A stretch of DNA of 64,000 nt from Ferruginibacter sp. (GCA_017983695.1 JAGOAX010000002.1:62001-126000); one strand, 5' to 3'. Counted from the stretch's first letter, positions 1 through 9,864 are shown. The notes: generated by a model not told the origin, from the sequence alone. Numbers and translations: made by a program.

Positions 1-2699
1 ATGGTGATATGTTATTTAACCTGAAAGCTCCAAACGGTACCGTTTTAGCTTTGGATAAATACCTTACCGGAACTGGTGGTGCAGGCCCAACTACAGGTTT
101 TGTAAACACAGTAATAAGTTCTGCCGGTGTTAATGCTCTAAGTACAGGTACAGGAACTTATACAGCTACATTTAAACCAGATTTAATTAATGGAAATGTT
201 CCAGGCCCTACAGTTCAAAATCCTGCTGGTTTTGTATCTACAGCTACAGCATTTTCTGACTTGTATTCTACACCAAATGGTGCATGGACTTTAGCCATGG
301 CAGATGGAGGTCCTGGTGATTTAGGTACTCTAACATCATGGTCACTTGTAATTGATTATACTACACCAGGTGGTGCAGGCGATCCACTTACTTATACATG
401 GTCGCCAGCTCTCGGTCTGTATAATAATGCAACTGCAACTGCACCTTATGTAACAGGTACCCCAACAGGAACAGTTTATGCTGCCCCTGCAGTAAATACT
501 GTTTATACCATTACTGGTACAAATGGAATTTCAGGCTGCCAAAACAGTGCAACAGTTCAGGTTGTTTATACACCTGCTGCGCCTGTAATTAGTCCTGCTG
601 CTGCTGCTATGTGTTTAGGTGATGTTGCCATCCCATTAAGCATATCATCATCATTGGCTCCGTCTCCATTTACAAGCACTTACAGTTCAGGCCCAATCAG
701 TGTTCCCGTTGCGGATAACACACCTGCCGGTTCTACAAGTGTTATTAATGTACCATTACCAGCAACTGCTCAAATCACTAACATGACAGTGGCAGTAAAC
801 ATCGCTCATACTTGGGCTGGAGATATGGCTATAGCATTGAAGGCTCCAAATAACAATATCCTGAACCTGGATTATTTTATTTCAAATACCGGAGGTACAG
901 GCTCAACAACAGGCTTTACCAATACCCGTTTCAGTTCTTCTTCAACCGCTGCAATAAGCACTGGAAGTAATCCTTATACAGGTGTATTTAAAGCAGATGC
1001 TGCACCTTCAACATCTAACCCTCCTGCTGGCCCTACAGGATTTATTCCAAACGTAACCGCATGGGGTTCTTTATATTCAGTTCCAAATGGCAACTGGACA
1101 TTAGGTGTATATGATGCTTTTGCAGGTGATGCAGGTACACTTACATCATGGTCATTAACATTTGATTACTTATATGGTCCTCCTGCTCCCGGAGTATGGA
1201 CACCAAATGGCGCAGGCTCTGGTTTATACCTTGATGCTGCTGCACAAAATCAATATACCGGCACATCAGTAAATACGGTTTATGCAAGACCAGGAGCAAC
1301 CACTACTTACAATGTTACTGTTGCAAGTATAGGCTTTGATGCAACCAGAACCTTTACTAATGCTGCTCCTATTGCTATTAATGATAATGGACCAGGTTCG
1401 CCTTATCCTGCAAGCATTACAGTTAGCGGCTTACCAACAAGTGGAGCAAGGGTTCAATCAGTAAAACTTACCGGTATAAGCCATACCTGGTCAGATGATA
1501 TTGATATCCTTTTACAATCTCCAACTGGTACCAATGTTACCTTAATGTCGGATGTTGGCGGTACAGGTATTTTAACTAATGTAGATTATACATTTAATGA
1601 TGCTGCTACAGCAAGTATGAACGCCACTGCTCCTAATGCAACAGGCACTTACAAGCCAACCAATAATGGTGCTGCCGATACTTATGCAGCTCCTGTAGGC
1701 GCAATTACTGATGCAGCTCCTGCATTAGCCAATTTCACAGGCGATCCTAACGGCGCATGGAAACTGTATGTTATGGATGATGTTGCTGGTGATTTTGGAA
1801 GTATAAATGGTGGTTACAATATTACATTTGTATACCCAACTCCAGGTTGTCCATCTGCTCCCAAGCAAGTGACTGTTACTGTAAACATTCCGGTAACTAT
1901 TACCACGCAACCGGTTAATGCTGCTGTATGTACCGATAAGGTAACCAGCTTTACTGTGGTAGCTGCCGGCACAACACCTACTTACAGGTGGCAGGTAAGT
2001 ACTGATAATGGTAATAATTTTGCTAACGTTTCAAACGGTGGTGTTTATGCCGGTGCAACTACTGCAACATTAACCATTACCGCACCTCCGGTTTCTATGA
2101 GTGGATATTTATACCGTTGTGTGGTTACCGGCACTGCACCTTGTGGTCCTGTTAACACCGCACAGCGCTTGTTAACTGTTAATCCATTACCAACAATAAC
2201 CATTGCGGCTTCTCTTTACAAAAAGCTGTTCCCTGGTTTAAGAACAACACTTTCATCTACTGTTAGTCCTATTGCAGCTACTTATACATGGCTGAAAAAC
2301 GGAATTCCAGTGGGAAGCGCAAGTTCACAAGTTGTTGATATTGATGGATTGGGTGATTATACCTTAAGGGTTACAGATGTAAATGGTTGTACCAATACAT
2401 CTAACCTTATATCAATTACAGATTCTGTAACTGGTAAAGTATTTATCTATCCTAATCCAAACAGTGGTCAATTCCAGGTTAGGTACCACAGTGTTATAAA
2501 CAATACAGGATTACCTCGTGGTGTTAATGTTTATGATGCAAGAGGTAAAAGGATAGTTACAAAAACCTATTCTATTACTGCTCCTTATGGAAGAATGGAT
2601 ATCGATTTAAGAAACCATGGAACCGGTGTTTACTGGGTTGAAGTGGTTGACGTAAACGGTAACCGTTTGGCAATGGGCCGAGCAGAAGTACTGAGATAA
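1..2699 (+). CDS. Secreted P-domain repeat protein with T9SS sorting domain (5' truncated)
   Basis: The reading frame is open to the window edge, and the first visible residues (GDMLFNLKAPNG) match the middle of a repeat seen again downstream (AGDMAIALKAPN), so the true start lies outside the window. Three proprotein-convertase P/Homo-B-like beta-sandwich repeats are visible, at about residues 1-118, 215-390 and 450-613 counting from the first in-frame Met; each ends in a PNGxWxL ... GDxGTLxSWSL type segment. Ig/PKD-like segments follow (about 630-800). The last ~85 residues carry the YPNPNSGQF motif of a type A T9SS C-terminal sorting domain. The protein should cross the outer membrane by the type IX system and be surface-anchored or released. 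No catalytic domain is in the visible part; a protease could lie upstream. Confidence 0.85.
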   Translation, partial: GDMLFNLKAPNGTVLALDKYLTGTGGAGPTTGFVNTVISSAGVNALSTGTGTYTATFKPDLINGNVPGPTVQNPAGFVSTATAFSDLYSTPNGAWTLAMADGGPGDLGTLTSWSLVIDYTTPGGAGDPLTYTWSPALGLYNNATATAPYVTGTPTGTVYAAPAVNTVYTITGTNGISGCQNSATVQVVYTPAAPVISPAAAAMCLGDVAIPLSISSSLAPSPFTSTYSSGPISVPVADNTPAGSTSVINVPLPATAQITNMTVAVNIAHTWAGDMAIALKAPNNNILNLDYFISNTGGTGSTTGFTNTRFSSSSTAAISTGSNPYTGVFKADAAPSTSNPPAGPTGFIPNVTAWGSLYSVPNGNWTLGVYDAFAGDAGTLTSWSLTFDYLYGPPAPGVWTPNGAGSGLYLDAAAQNQYTGTSVNTVYARPGATTTYNVTVASIGFDATRTFTNAAPIAINDNGPGSPYPASITVSGLPTSGARVQSVKLTGISHTWSDDIDILLQSPTGTNVTLMSDVGGTGILTNVDYTFNDAATASMNATAPNATGTYKPTNNGAADTYAAPVGAITDAAPALANFTGDPNGAWKLYVMDDVAGDFGSINGGYNITFVYPTPGCPSAPKQVTVTVNIPVTITTQPVNAAVCTDKVTSFTVVAAGTTPTYRWQVSTDNGNNFANVSNGGVYAGATTATLTITAPPVSMSGYLYRCVVTGTAPCGPVNTAQRLLTVNPLPTITIAASLYKKLFPGLRTTLSSTVSPIAATYTWLKNGIPVGSASSQVVDIDGLGDYTLRVTDVNGCTNTSNLISITDSVTGKVFIYPNPNSGQFQVRYHSVINNTGLPRGVNVYDARGKRIVTKTYSITAPYGRMDIDLRNHGTGVYWVEVVDVNGNRLAMGRAEVLR

Positions 2700-2720
2700 A
2701 ATCTCATTTCTGATAACTTT

Positions 2721-2752
2721 AAGTCCCCCGGAAAATCCGGGGGACTTTTTTT
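2721..2752 (+). terminator. Rho-independent terminator after the P-domain gene
   Basis: A perfect 12-bp stem (AAGTCCCCCGGA with its complement) closes on a 3-nt AAA loop and is followed by a run of T. It starts 22 bp after the stop codon. Confidence 0.93.
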
Positions 2753-2851
2753 ATCTGTTAGTTACTAGGGCTTTATAAAACAGATTACTGACAGATATCA
2801 GCAATAGTAAAAAAGGATGCTTTTAAAAGCCCGAAATAGCCTATGTTTTAT

Positions 2852-2859
2852 TAACTTTG
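2852..2859 (+). promoter_or_regulatory. Bacteroidota -7 promoter box for rpsA
   Basis: TAACTTTG matches the Bacteroidota sigma-ABfr -7 consensus TAnnTTTG exactly and lies 31 bp before the rpsA start codon. No convincing -33 TTG was seen at the usual distance. Confidence 0.55.
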
Positions 2860-2890
2860 CCCTCCCGTTTAAAAAACCACGGGTTATTTT

Positions 2891-4837
2891 ATGTCTTTCA
2901 ATATTATTAAACAATTAAACGCAGATGCACAGGAAGGGTCGGCAGCCGATGCTGTTGAAACTGCTGCGATATCAAATGTGCCTGTAGAAACTCCGGTTGC
3001 AGAAACTGTGGCAACAGCTCACGATGATTTTGACTGGAGTGTTGATAAACGTAACGTAACAAGTTATACTGCTGCTGAAAAAGCAAAGTATGATACTGTT
3101 TACGATAACACGTTTAAACAAATTAATGATGGTGAAATGATACAGGCAACTGTTGAATCATTAACCAAAACCGACGCAGTTGTAAACATTGGTTTTAAAA
3201 GTGACGGTTTGATCTCTTTAAATGAATTCAGGGATATTCCTGGTGGCGTTAAAGTAGGTGATGTAATTGAAGTTATGGTGGTGGAAAAAGAAGACAGGGA
3301 AGGTAACCTGCACTTAAGCCGCAAAAATGCCCGTACTACAAGAGCATGGGAAAGAATTGTTGAAGTACACAAAACCGGTGAAATTGTTACAGGTTTGGTT
3401 ACCAGCAAAACTAAAGGTGGTCTTATCGTTGATGTATTTGGTATGGAAACTTTCTTACCAGGTTCTCAAATTGATGTTAAACCAGTTACAGATTACGATC
3501 AGTTTGTAGGTAAAACAATGGAATTTAAAGTGGTTAAAATTAATGAAACCATTAAAAATGCTGTTGTATCTCACAAAGCATTAATTGAAAGCGATATTGA
3601 AGCTCAAAGAGCTGAGATTATGGGTAAACTGGAAAAAGGCCAGGTACTGGAAGGAACTATCAAGAACATCACTGATTTTGGTGCATTCCTTGACCTTGGT
3701 GGCTTAGATGGTTTATTATACATTACCGATATTTCATGGGGACGTATCAACCATCCTACTGAAGTATTGAAGATGGATCAGAAACTGAACGTTGTTGTAT
3801 TGGATTTTGATGATGATAAAAAACGTATCAGCCTTGGTTTAAAACAATTGACTCCTCACCCTTGGGATACTTTATCTGAAGGACTGAAAGAAGGTGAAAT
3901 TGTAAAAGGTAAAGTAGTAAACATAGAAGACTACGGTGCTTTCTTAGAAATTATGCCTGGTGTGGAAGGTTTGGTACACGTAAGTGAAATTACATGGGCT
4001 AATACTCCTATCAATGCAAAAGAATTCTTCAAACTGGGCGACGAACATGAAGCTAAAGTGGTAACACTGGATAAAGAAACCCGTAAAATGAGTCTTTCTA
4101 TCAAACAAATGACAGAAGATCCATGGAGTACAATTGAAACAGTTTTCCCTGAGCACAGCAAACATAAAGGCACTGTTAAAAACATTACTCCTTATGGTGT
4201 ATTTGTTGAATTAGCTACAGGCATTGGTGGCATGATACACATCAGCGATCTAAGCTGGTTGAAACGTTTCAACAACCCTAATGAATATACAAAGGTTGGC
4301 GAAACAATTGATGTGATCATCATGAACATTGATAAAGAAGGACGTAAATTACAATTAGGCCATAAGCAAATTGAAGAAGATCCATGGAATACTTTGGAAT
4401 CTACTTTCCCTGTAGGTAGTGTACATGACGCAACTGTTGTTAAAAAAGATGACAAAGGCGCTGTGGTTCAGTTACCATATGGTTTAGAAGGATTTGCCCC
4501 AAGCCGTCATTTAGCTAAGGAAGATGGTAAAACAATTGGTGCTGATGAAACAGCTCAGTTTATGGTTATTGAATTTGACCGTAACGATAAGCGTATTGTT
4601 TTAAGCCATACCCGTATGTGGGAGCAGGTGATTGAAGAAGAAAAGCAGGCGGTAATGAAAGAAAAGAAAGCCGAAGCTGAAGTAACCAAAAAAGCTGTAA
4701 AAACTTTACAAAGCAAAGTAGAGAAATCAACTTTAGGTGACTTAGGTGTTCTGGCTAACTTAAAAGCAAAAATGGAAAGCGATGCTGCAGCAGAAAATAC
4801 TGCACCAGAAGCTAAAGAAGAACCTAAAGCTGAATAA
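2891..4837 (+). CDS. rpsA: 30S ribosomal protein S1
   Basis: The 648-residue protein is built from tandem S1 (OB-fold) RNA-binding repeats. At least five are readable, starting near residues 80, 165, 250, 335, 425 and 510, with hallmark segments such as GxVxxITDFGAFLDLGG, DYGAFLEI and PYGVFVEL. S1 brings mRNA to the 30S subunit; in Bacteroidota, which largely lack Shine-Dalgarno leaders, it is a core initiation factor. The N-terminal ~75 residues are acidic and alanine-rich and the C-terminus is Lys/Glu-rich, as in other Bacteroidota S1 proteins. It has its own promoter and terminator, so it is a single-gene transcript unrelated to the neighbouring sugar genes. Confidence 0.97.
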   Translation: MSFNIIKQLNADAQEGSAADAVETAAISNVPVETPVAETVATAHDDFDWSVDKRNVTSYTAAEKAKYDTVYDNTFKQINDGEMIQATVESLTKTDAVVNIGFKSDGLISLNEFRDIPGGVKVGDVIEVMVVEKEDREGNLHLSRKNARTTRAWERIVEVHKTGEIVTGLVTSKTKGGLIVDVFGMETFLPGSQIDVKPVTDYDQFVGKTMEFKVVKINETIKNAVVSHKALIESDIEAQRAEIMGKLEKGQVLEGTIKNITDFGAFLDLGGLDGLLYITDISWGRINHPTEVLKMDQKLNVVVLDFDDDKKRISLGLKQLTPHPWDTLSEGLKEGEIVKGKVVNIEDYGAFLEIMPGVEGLVHVSEITWANTPINAKEFFKLGDEHEAKVVTLDKETRKMSLSIKQMTEDPWSTIETVFPEHSKHKGTVKNITPYGVFVELATGIGGMIHISDLSWLKRFNNPNEYTKVGETIDVIIMNIDKEGRKLQLGHKQIEEDPWNTLESTFPVGSVHDATVVKKDDKGAVVQLPYGLEGFAPSRHLAKEDGKTIGADETAQFMVIEFDRNDKRIVLSHTRMWEQVIEEEKQAVMKEKKAEAEVTKKAVKTLQSKVEKSTLGDLGVLANLKAKMESDAAAENTAPEAKEEPKAE

Positions 4838-4858
4838 GTTCATTAATAGCTTATAAAT

Positions 4859-4890
4859 AAAATCCCGCTGGTTAACCAGCGGGATTTTTT
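4859..4890 (+). terminator. Terminator after rpsA, probably bidirectional
   Basis: A perfect 30-bp palindrome (AATCCCGCTGGTT with its complement) is followed by six T on the plus strand; the minus strand also has a T-rich tail. It lies between rpsA and the convergent permease gene and can serve both. Confidence 0.92.
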
Positions 4891-4938
4891 GTTTCTTAAC
4901 ATAATTCAATGGCTATTCTTTATCTGCCATTTAAGATA

Positions 4939-6279
4939 TTATATAATCATGTTCAATATTAAAACGCCGATAAGACCAATAATAGAGATTACTGTTTCCA
5001 TCACCGTCCAGGATAAAAAAGTTTGTTTTAAACTCAACTTGAAAAATTCTTTAAACATCCAGAATCCTGAATCGTTAATGTGAGAACCAAATACACTTCC
5101 GGTGCCAACTGCAAGTACCAATAACTCTGGTGATATATTGGTTGTAATAAGCAATGGAGATACAATACCTGCAGCTGTAATACCTGCAACAGATGCTGAC
5201 CCGATTGCGACCCGTAATAATGCAGTAACCACCCATGCAAAAATCAATGGCGAAATATTCCACTGGCTTGCAAAACCAGTAATGTAAGTACCCGTGCCGC
5301 TATCAATAATTACCTGCTTAAAAACACCACCGGCTGTAATGATCAATAAAATCATGGCAATGCCGCTAATGGCATCCTGCAACCATTGCATTAATTGTGG
5401 CATTGTTTTTCCACGACGTATGCCTAAAAAATAAATAGCTGATAAAACGGAAACTAACATTGCTATTGTAGGATCACCTAAAAGGAGCAGCGTCTGTTTA
5501 GAAAAAATAAATTTGAGTTTAATAAATTTTAATGCAAAAGAAAAGTCGGGCAAAAGATAATTCCCAATAACTGCAAACGTAATTAATAGTACCGGCAACA
5601 ATGCCATAAAAAAACTAAGTCCTGTACCGGGAGATTCCTTTACCGTTTCTTCTATCGTTGTTTGCTGTGGAATTTCAACAGTTATTTTTTTTAGCAGCCT
5701 TCCTAAAAAAGGCCCTGCAATAATTGCAGCAGGCATGGCAATGAGTAATCCATATAACAATGTTTTGCCCATATCTGCCTTAAAAGCATTTACCAGCAGC
5801 AATGGCCCTGGGTGCGGCGGCAAAAAACAATGTGTGGTACTTAATGATGCAGCCATTGGTATGGCCAGGTAAAGTAATGGTAAACCCGATGTACGAGCCA
5901 ATGAAAAAACCAGTGGTACCAATATTACAAAGCCTGCATTATAGTATAGTGGAATCCCTACCAATATACCGGTAATCAACAATGCCCATTGAATATTTTT
6001 TTTACCAAATGTGTTAATCAGTGTTGTTGCAATTTTTTCTGCTGCACCGCTTAATTCTAAAATTTTCCCTAACACTGCACCTAAACATAAAATCAGTGCC
6101 AGCCCGCCGAGTGTAGAACCCACACCGATCTCAAAAGACTTAACTAGTGCTGCAGGTTGCATACCCAATAATAAACCTGCAATAGTTGCAACAATTAACA
6201 GCGACAAAAAAGGGCTGACCTTTTTTGCTGTTAAAAAAATCTGGATGAAAATAGCAAGAACAATTATTATCAGTTGCAT
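4939..6279 (-). CDS. GntP-family gluconate/aldonate:H+ symporter
   Basis: The 446-residue integral membrane protein has about 12 hydrophobic helices and the conserved blocks of the GntP/GntT family: GxxLGxxLxLCLGAxLGKxLExSGAAEKIA near residue 60-85 and PLYYNAGFVILVPL near 110. A loop with HCFLPPHPGPLLL (about 150) is diagnostic of the family. It imports sugar acids with protons across the inner membrane. Its position at the 3' end of a minus-strand run with a keto-acid dehydratase, a lactonase and a pentonate dehydratase suggests that the substrate is xylonate or arabonate rather than only gluconate; that is inference. The next gene upstream ends 9 bp away, consistent with co-transcription. 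Confidence 0.9.
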   Translation of the reverse strand: MQLIIIVLAIFIQIFLTAKKVSPFLSLLIVATIAGLLLGMQPAALVKSFEIGVGSTLGGLALILCLGAVLGKILELSGAAEKIATTLINTFGKKNIQWALLITGILVGIPLYYNAGFVILVPLVFSLARTSGLPLLYLAIPMAASLSTTHCFLPPHPGPLLLVNAFKADMGKTLLYGLLIAMPAAIIAGPFLGRLLKKITVEIPQQTTIEETVKESPGTGLSFFMALLPVLLITFAVIGNYLLPDFSFALKFIKLKFIFSKQTLLLLGDPTIAMLVSVLSAIYFLGIRRGKTMPQLMQWLQDAISGIAMILLIITAGGVFKQVIIDSGTGTYITGFASQWNISPLIFAWVVTALLRVAIGSASVAGITAAGIVSPLLITTNISPELLVLAVGTGSVFGSHINDSGFWMFKEFFKLSLKQTFLSWTVMETVISIIGLIGVLILNMII

Positions 6280-6288
6280 GTAATTAAT

Positions 6289-7116
6289 TTATTCAACAGT
6301 ATTTACCAATACGCCAATTCCATCAATACTTATCTTTATTTCATCTCCGCTTTGTAATGTAAAATCACTCCCGGGCACAATGCCTGTACCTGTCATAATT
6401 AAGCAACCATTCGGAAAACTACTTTCCCGGTAAATAAAACCAACCAGTTCCTGCGGTGTACGTTTCATTTGGCTTAATGCAATAGTACCTTCAAATACAA
6501 TAACGCTGTTTCTCTTTATATCAAGATGAATATTTGTAGCCGGCGATAATGATTCGTTGGTTAAATACACACAAGGGCCTACTGCTGCACAGCCATCATA
6601 AGTTTTAGCCTGTGGCAGATACAATGGATTTTCACCTTCAATACTTCGGCTACTCATATCATTACCAATAGTGTAGCCAATAATTTTTCCTGATGATGTT
6701 ACCACTAATGTTAACTCCGGTTCGGGTACATCCCAGCTACTATCCTTTCTTATTCTTACCAAACCATTATTACCAACAACTCTGTGTGGTGTACTTTTAA
6801 AAAAACATTCCGGCCTTTCGGCTTCATATACTTTACCATAAAAATCGGCACCGCCTGCAGCTTTGCTTTCTTCCTGCCTGCCTACCATGCTGCGGTAATA
6901 AGTTACACCACATGCCCATAGTTCCTGATTGCTGCCAATGGTGGGTAATAAATTTGCTATGGCTGATTTATCAACTGCTGTGGCGGTTGCAATTGCTGCT
7001 GTTGCTTTTTGCAGCACAGCATCGTTGTTAATAAAAGTATTCCAATCTTCTTTTAATAAATAGAATTTTTCGTTTTGTTCAATTATAATTCCGTTTGTGG
7101 TGTTGTATAGTTTCAT
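6289..7116 (-). CDS. FAH-family 2-keto-3-deoxy-pentonate dehydratase
   Basis: The 275-residue protein of the fumarylacetoacetate hydrolase fold most resembles 2-dehydro-3-deoxy-D-arabinonate (D-xylonate) dehydratase of archaeal and bacterial oxidative pentose pathways. It makes alpha-ketoglutarate semialdehyde. Readable signatures are WACGVTYYRS (about residue 67), the segment YEAERPECFFKST (about 97), the acidic metal site VPEPELTLV (about 130) and GNDMSSRSIEGENPLYLPQAK (about 152-172). It lacks a signal peptide and is therefore cytoplasmic. The dehydratase that would supply its substrate is encoded at 9993-11711 in the same direction. The pathway is assigned from family and context; L-arabinose or D-xylose origin cannot be separated by reading alone. 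Confidence 0.82.
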   Translation of the reverse strand: MKLYNTTNGIIIEQNEKFYLLKEDWNTFINNDAVLQKATAAIATATAVDKSAIANLLPTIGSNQELWACGVTYYRSMVGRQEESKAAGGADFYGKVYEAERPECFFKSTPHRVVGNNGLVRIRKDSSWDVPEPELTLVVTSSGKIIGYTIGNDMSSRSIEGENPLYLPQAKTYDGCAAVGPCVYLTNESLSPATNIHLDIKRNSVIVFEGTIALSQMKRTPQELVGFIYRESSFPNGCLIMTGTGIVPGSDFTLQSGDEIKISIDGIGVLVNTVE

Positions 7117-7157
7117 TAAAGTGAATTTTGTCCGTTGATTTTTATTGTTGACATTAT

Positions 7158-7670
7158 TTAGTTACAGTAATTTTTAGCTGCCGCTGAAAAAAGCATTAAT
7201 GGCCCTGTATCAGAAACAATTTCTTTTTCAAAACACAACCCCATTTTTTCAAGCAGTTTTACAGAGATGATATTACTGCTAATAACTGTTGCTAAAAATT
7301 GAGAGTGCTTACCTGTACCGGCATTATGCTTTAATACACACATGGCACCTTCATAAGCATATCCGCTGCCATGTTCTTGGGGTAATAATGCAAACCCAAT
7401 ATCCCAATGCTCCAGGTAATCTCTTTTAATAAAACTGATAACACCAATTGGTTTATTCAATTCTTTAATCCGAGCCACCCAGTAATTAATATTGGGGTTA
7501 GCAGCAATCTTTTCAATATAAGCTTCTGCATCGGTAACAGAATGTACACTACGGTCACCAATAAACTTTAGCCAACCTTCTGTGTTTACCAGTTGTTTAA
7601 TAAAAACTGCATCATCCTTTTTTAATAAAGTAAGCGTAAGCCGTTCTGTATACAATTGTTCAAAAGCCAT
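7158..7670 (-). CDS. GNAT-family N-acetyltransferase (RimJ/RimL type)
   Basis: The 170-residue protein has a typical Acetyltransf_3 layout: TERLTLTLLKKDD at the start, a central DIGFALLPQEHGSGYAYEG segment that contains the acetyl-CoA pyrophosphate-binding loop, and a C-terminal NxxSxKLLEKMGLCFE block. Such enzymes acetylate protein N-termini, antibiotics or small metabolites; no substrate can be read. It lies 41 bp upstream of the FAH dehydratase gene on the same strand and is probably a passenger in the transcript. Confidence 0.82.
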   Translation of the reverse strand: MAFEQLYTERLTLTLLKKDDAVFIKQLVNTEGWLKFIGDRSVHSVTDAEAYIEKIAANPNINYWVARIKELNKPIGVISFIKRDYLEHWDIGFALLPQEHGSGYAYEGAMCVLKHNAGTGKHSQFLATVISSNIISVKLLEKMGLCFEKEIVSDTGPLMLFSAAAKNYCN

Positions 7671-7763
7671 TAATTAAGTTTAATTCTCAACACATACATT
7701 TCTTTACTTACAAAATCTTGTCACCAGTATTTACTGCACAATTACTGGTGCATTCATCTAATT

Positions 7764-8708
7764 TTATTTTTTGGCTGATAATTTATTAACCTCCAGCCAA
7801 TAGATAAAAGAGTCGAACCATTTGTTGCTTGTACGATTGGGATTTCCCAATCCAAATCCATGACCGCCATTTTGGTAAAGATGTAGCTCAACTGGTATGC
7901 CGGCTTTAAACCAGGATTCGATAACACCAAACTGCCCCCGGAATAAAAAATCATCTGTAGCAATGGCACAAAACATTGGTGGTGCATTTTTGGGAACATT
8001 TACTGTACCCATGCCTCCATAAATTGGACCTATAAAAGCCAGTTTCATTTTTTTTGAATTCAACGTAGCGTGCATTGTAAGACCAGCACCTGCGGAAAAT
8101 CCAATCATACCAATTTTATTGGTGTCTACACCCCATTCTTTGGCTCTTTTCACAATCATATCATATGCGGCTTCTGCATCCTGCAGTTGATTACTTAAGT
8201 CCATTTGCATAGCATTATTTGTAGTAGGCTTATTGATTGCAGTATCTTTTGGAGGTGCAGGAAAGTTACGGGGCTTGCTCATCCAATCACTAAAATCTGT
8301 TAAGCTTGGGGTTGTTGGGCGCAAACGATACTTTAATACAAATGCTGTTATACCTTTTGCTGCCAGCGCTTCAGCCACTTCCCATCCTTCATTGCCCATT
8401 GAAAGCCACATAAAACCCCCACCTGGTGCAACAATTACTGTGGTTCCATTTGCCGTACCAGGTTTAGGAAAAAAAGGAGTTAATGTAGCTGTAGTAATAT
8501 TTCTTGCCATCGGGTCGCCCCATTGCTTAAACCAACTTTCTGTAGCAGGTTGATTACTTACGCCACCGGTTCCCAAAGGAATTGCGTTCGGTTCTTTGGG
8601 AGCTTCCAATGGATAAATGGTACCGTCTTGCGCATGTGCAGATTGTGATAAAAATAAAATAAACAGATAAGTACTTATATGCAATAAATTGATGAGTCTC
8701 TTAGTCAT
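7764..8708 (-). CDS. Secreted alpha/beta hydrolase, probable carbohydrate esterase
   Basis: This is a dienelactone-hydrolase/BD-FAE-like alpha/beta hydrolase. An N-terminal signal peptide (LLHISTYLFILFLSQSAHAQ) directs it to the periplasm. The oxyanion loop APGGGFMWL, the nucleophile elbow GFSAGAG and a late GGHGFGLG with the catalytic His are visible. The frame can be opened with a GTG at 8726; the ATG at 8708 (MTKRLINLL) gives a cleaner signal peptide and is preferred. Related enzymes next to xylanases remove acetyl or feruloyl groups, so an acetylxylan-esterase-like role is likely but not proven. Confidence 0.82.
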   Translation of the reverse strand: MTKRLINLLHISTYLFILFLSQSAHAQDGTIYPLEAPKEPNAIPLGTGGVSNQPATESWFKQWGDPMARNITTATLTPFFPKPGTANGTTVIVAPGGGFMWLSMGNEGWEVAEALAAKGITAFVLKYRLRPTTPSLTDFSDWMSKPRNFPAPPKDTAINKPTTNNAMQMDLSNQLQDAEAAYDMIVKRAKEWGVDTNKIGMIGFSAGAGLTMHATLNSKKMKLAFIGPIYGGMGTVNVPKNAPPMFCAIATDDFLFRGQFGVIESWFKAGIPVELHLYQNGGHGFGLGNPNRTSNKWFDSFIYWLEVNKLSAKK

Positions 8709-8756
8709 TTTATAATAGATTTTCACTTTGAAAATTATTTGTTAGAGTTGTATTTG

Positions 8757-9773
8757 TTATTTTAAAGCAATTCTCAGTACGTACATATCATTCGTTACAT
8801 ACAACATTTTTTCATCCGGTGACAATGCACAATTACTTGTTGAGTTATCCAGTTTTATTAAACCCAGTTTCTTTCCTTCTTTGTTAAAGATATAAACACC
8901 GCCGGGGCCGGTAGCAAACACAATTCCCTGTTTGTTTATTTTAAAACCATCGGGCAGACCATGTTTCATTGTCTTTCTTTCTTCTGTGGCACTGTAAAAT
9001 ATTTTGCCATTACTCAGCGTATCACCTGCTAGATCAAAAATGTACCAATTGGGTTTATCAGGGTCACTGCATGCAACAAGCAATTGTTTTTCACCGGGCA
9101 AAAAAGCTAAGCCATTCGGACGGGTAATTGAGTCAACTAACAAAATAACAGTTCCATCTTTCTTTACTTTGTAAACGCCGTTGTGTTTTATTTCTTTTAA
9201 TGAATCCGTATCATCTTGTGTTTGTAAACCATAAGGCGGGTCGGTAAAAAATAATTCGCCGCTGCTGTTGTACACACAATCATTGGGGCTGCTAAAACGT
9301 TTGCCTTCAAACTTATTGGCCAGTGTAATAAATTTTGCTGCTGGTTTATCTAATGGTGCATCCATTTTTCCCATTTGGCGGTCGCCGTGTTGGCACAATA
9401 CTAAATTACCTTCGTTATCTAATGTTAACCCGTTACTGCCGGGCTCCTTGCATTTACTGGGTATTGTACCGGTGTAGCCACTGGGATTTAAATATACTTC
9501 TGCTCCGTTTGCTGCTGTCCATTTGTAAATGGTATTCTTCGGCACATCGCTGAACAAAAGCATATTGTGTTTTTCAATCCACAACGGGCCTTCGCTCCAT
9601 TCGTAGTCTTCTGCAATAATTTCTGGTTTTGTGCTGGTGTCTATGATGGCGGTTAATGCCTCATCGTATTGAATAATGGTGCCGGTGGTTTTGTACATGG
9701 CTTGTTGAGTATTGCTGTTATTATTGCAAGATAATACTGTGATGATTAAAAATGCAGCAAGGTTTTGTTTCAT
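8757..9773 (-). CDS. SMP-30/gluconolactonase-family lipoprotein (sugar lactonase)
   Basis: The 338-residue six-bladed propeller carries the SMP-30 metal site: E61 in YEWSEGPLW, the Asn in SSPNDCVYN, and an Asn/Asp pair in RPNGLAFLPG and NCALSPDEK. A lipobox (VLSC, Cys16) predicts an exported lipoprotein. Family members hydrolyse gluconolactone, xylonolactone or arabinonolactone to the open acid. With the GntP permease and the two dehydratases it fits the lactonase step of an oxidative pentose route, which would then take place outside the inner membrane. An Ala/Thr-rich linker follows the lipid-anchored Cys. Confidence 0.85.
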   Translation of the reverse strand: MKQNLAAFLIITVLSCNNNSNTQQAMYKTTGTIIQYDEALTAIIDTSTKPEIIAEDYEWSEGPLWIEKHNMLLFSDVPKNTIYKWTAANGAEVYLNPSGYTGTIPSKCKEPGSNGLTLDNEGNLVLCQHGDRQMGKMDAPLDKPAAKFITLANKFEGKRFSSPNDCVYNSSGELFFTDPPYGLQTQDDTDSLKEIKHNGVYKVKKDGTVILLVDSITRPNGLAFLPGEKQLLVACSDPDKPNWYIFDLAGDTLSNGKIFYSATEERKTMKHGLPDGFKINKQGIVFATGPGGVYIFNKEGKKLGLIKLDNSTSNCALSPDEKMLYVTNDMYVLRIALK

Positions 9774-9792
9774 ATTTTATGTTTTAAGTGTT

Positions 9793-9864
9793 GAACCACA
9801 TAAGACATATAAGAAACAGAAGAAAGCATGTTCTCTTAAATGCCTTATGTGTCTAATGTGGTTC
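9793..9864. repeat. Palindromic intergenic element, copy 1
   Basis: GAACCACATAAG and CTAATGTGGTTC bound a 72-bp imperfect inverted repeat containing ATATAAGAAACA. It lies in the gap between the lactonase and dehydratase genes and is the most isolated copy of the nine. Confidence 0.88.

Noticed and set aside
4889..5083. Plus-strand frame after the rpsA terminator
   Set aside because: It overlaps the 3' end of the permease gene in antisense and lies after a strong terminator.
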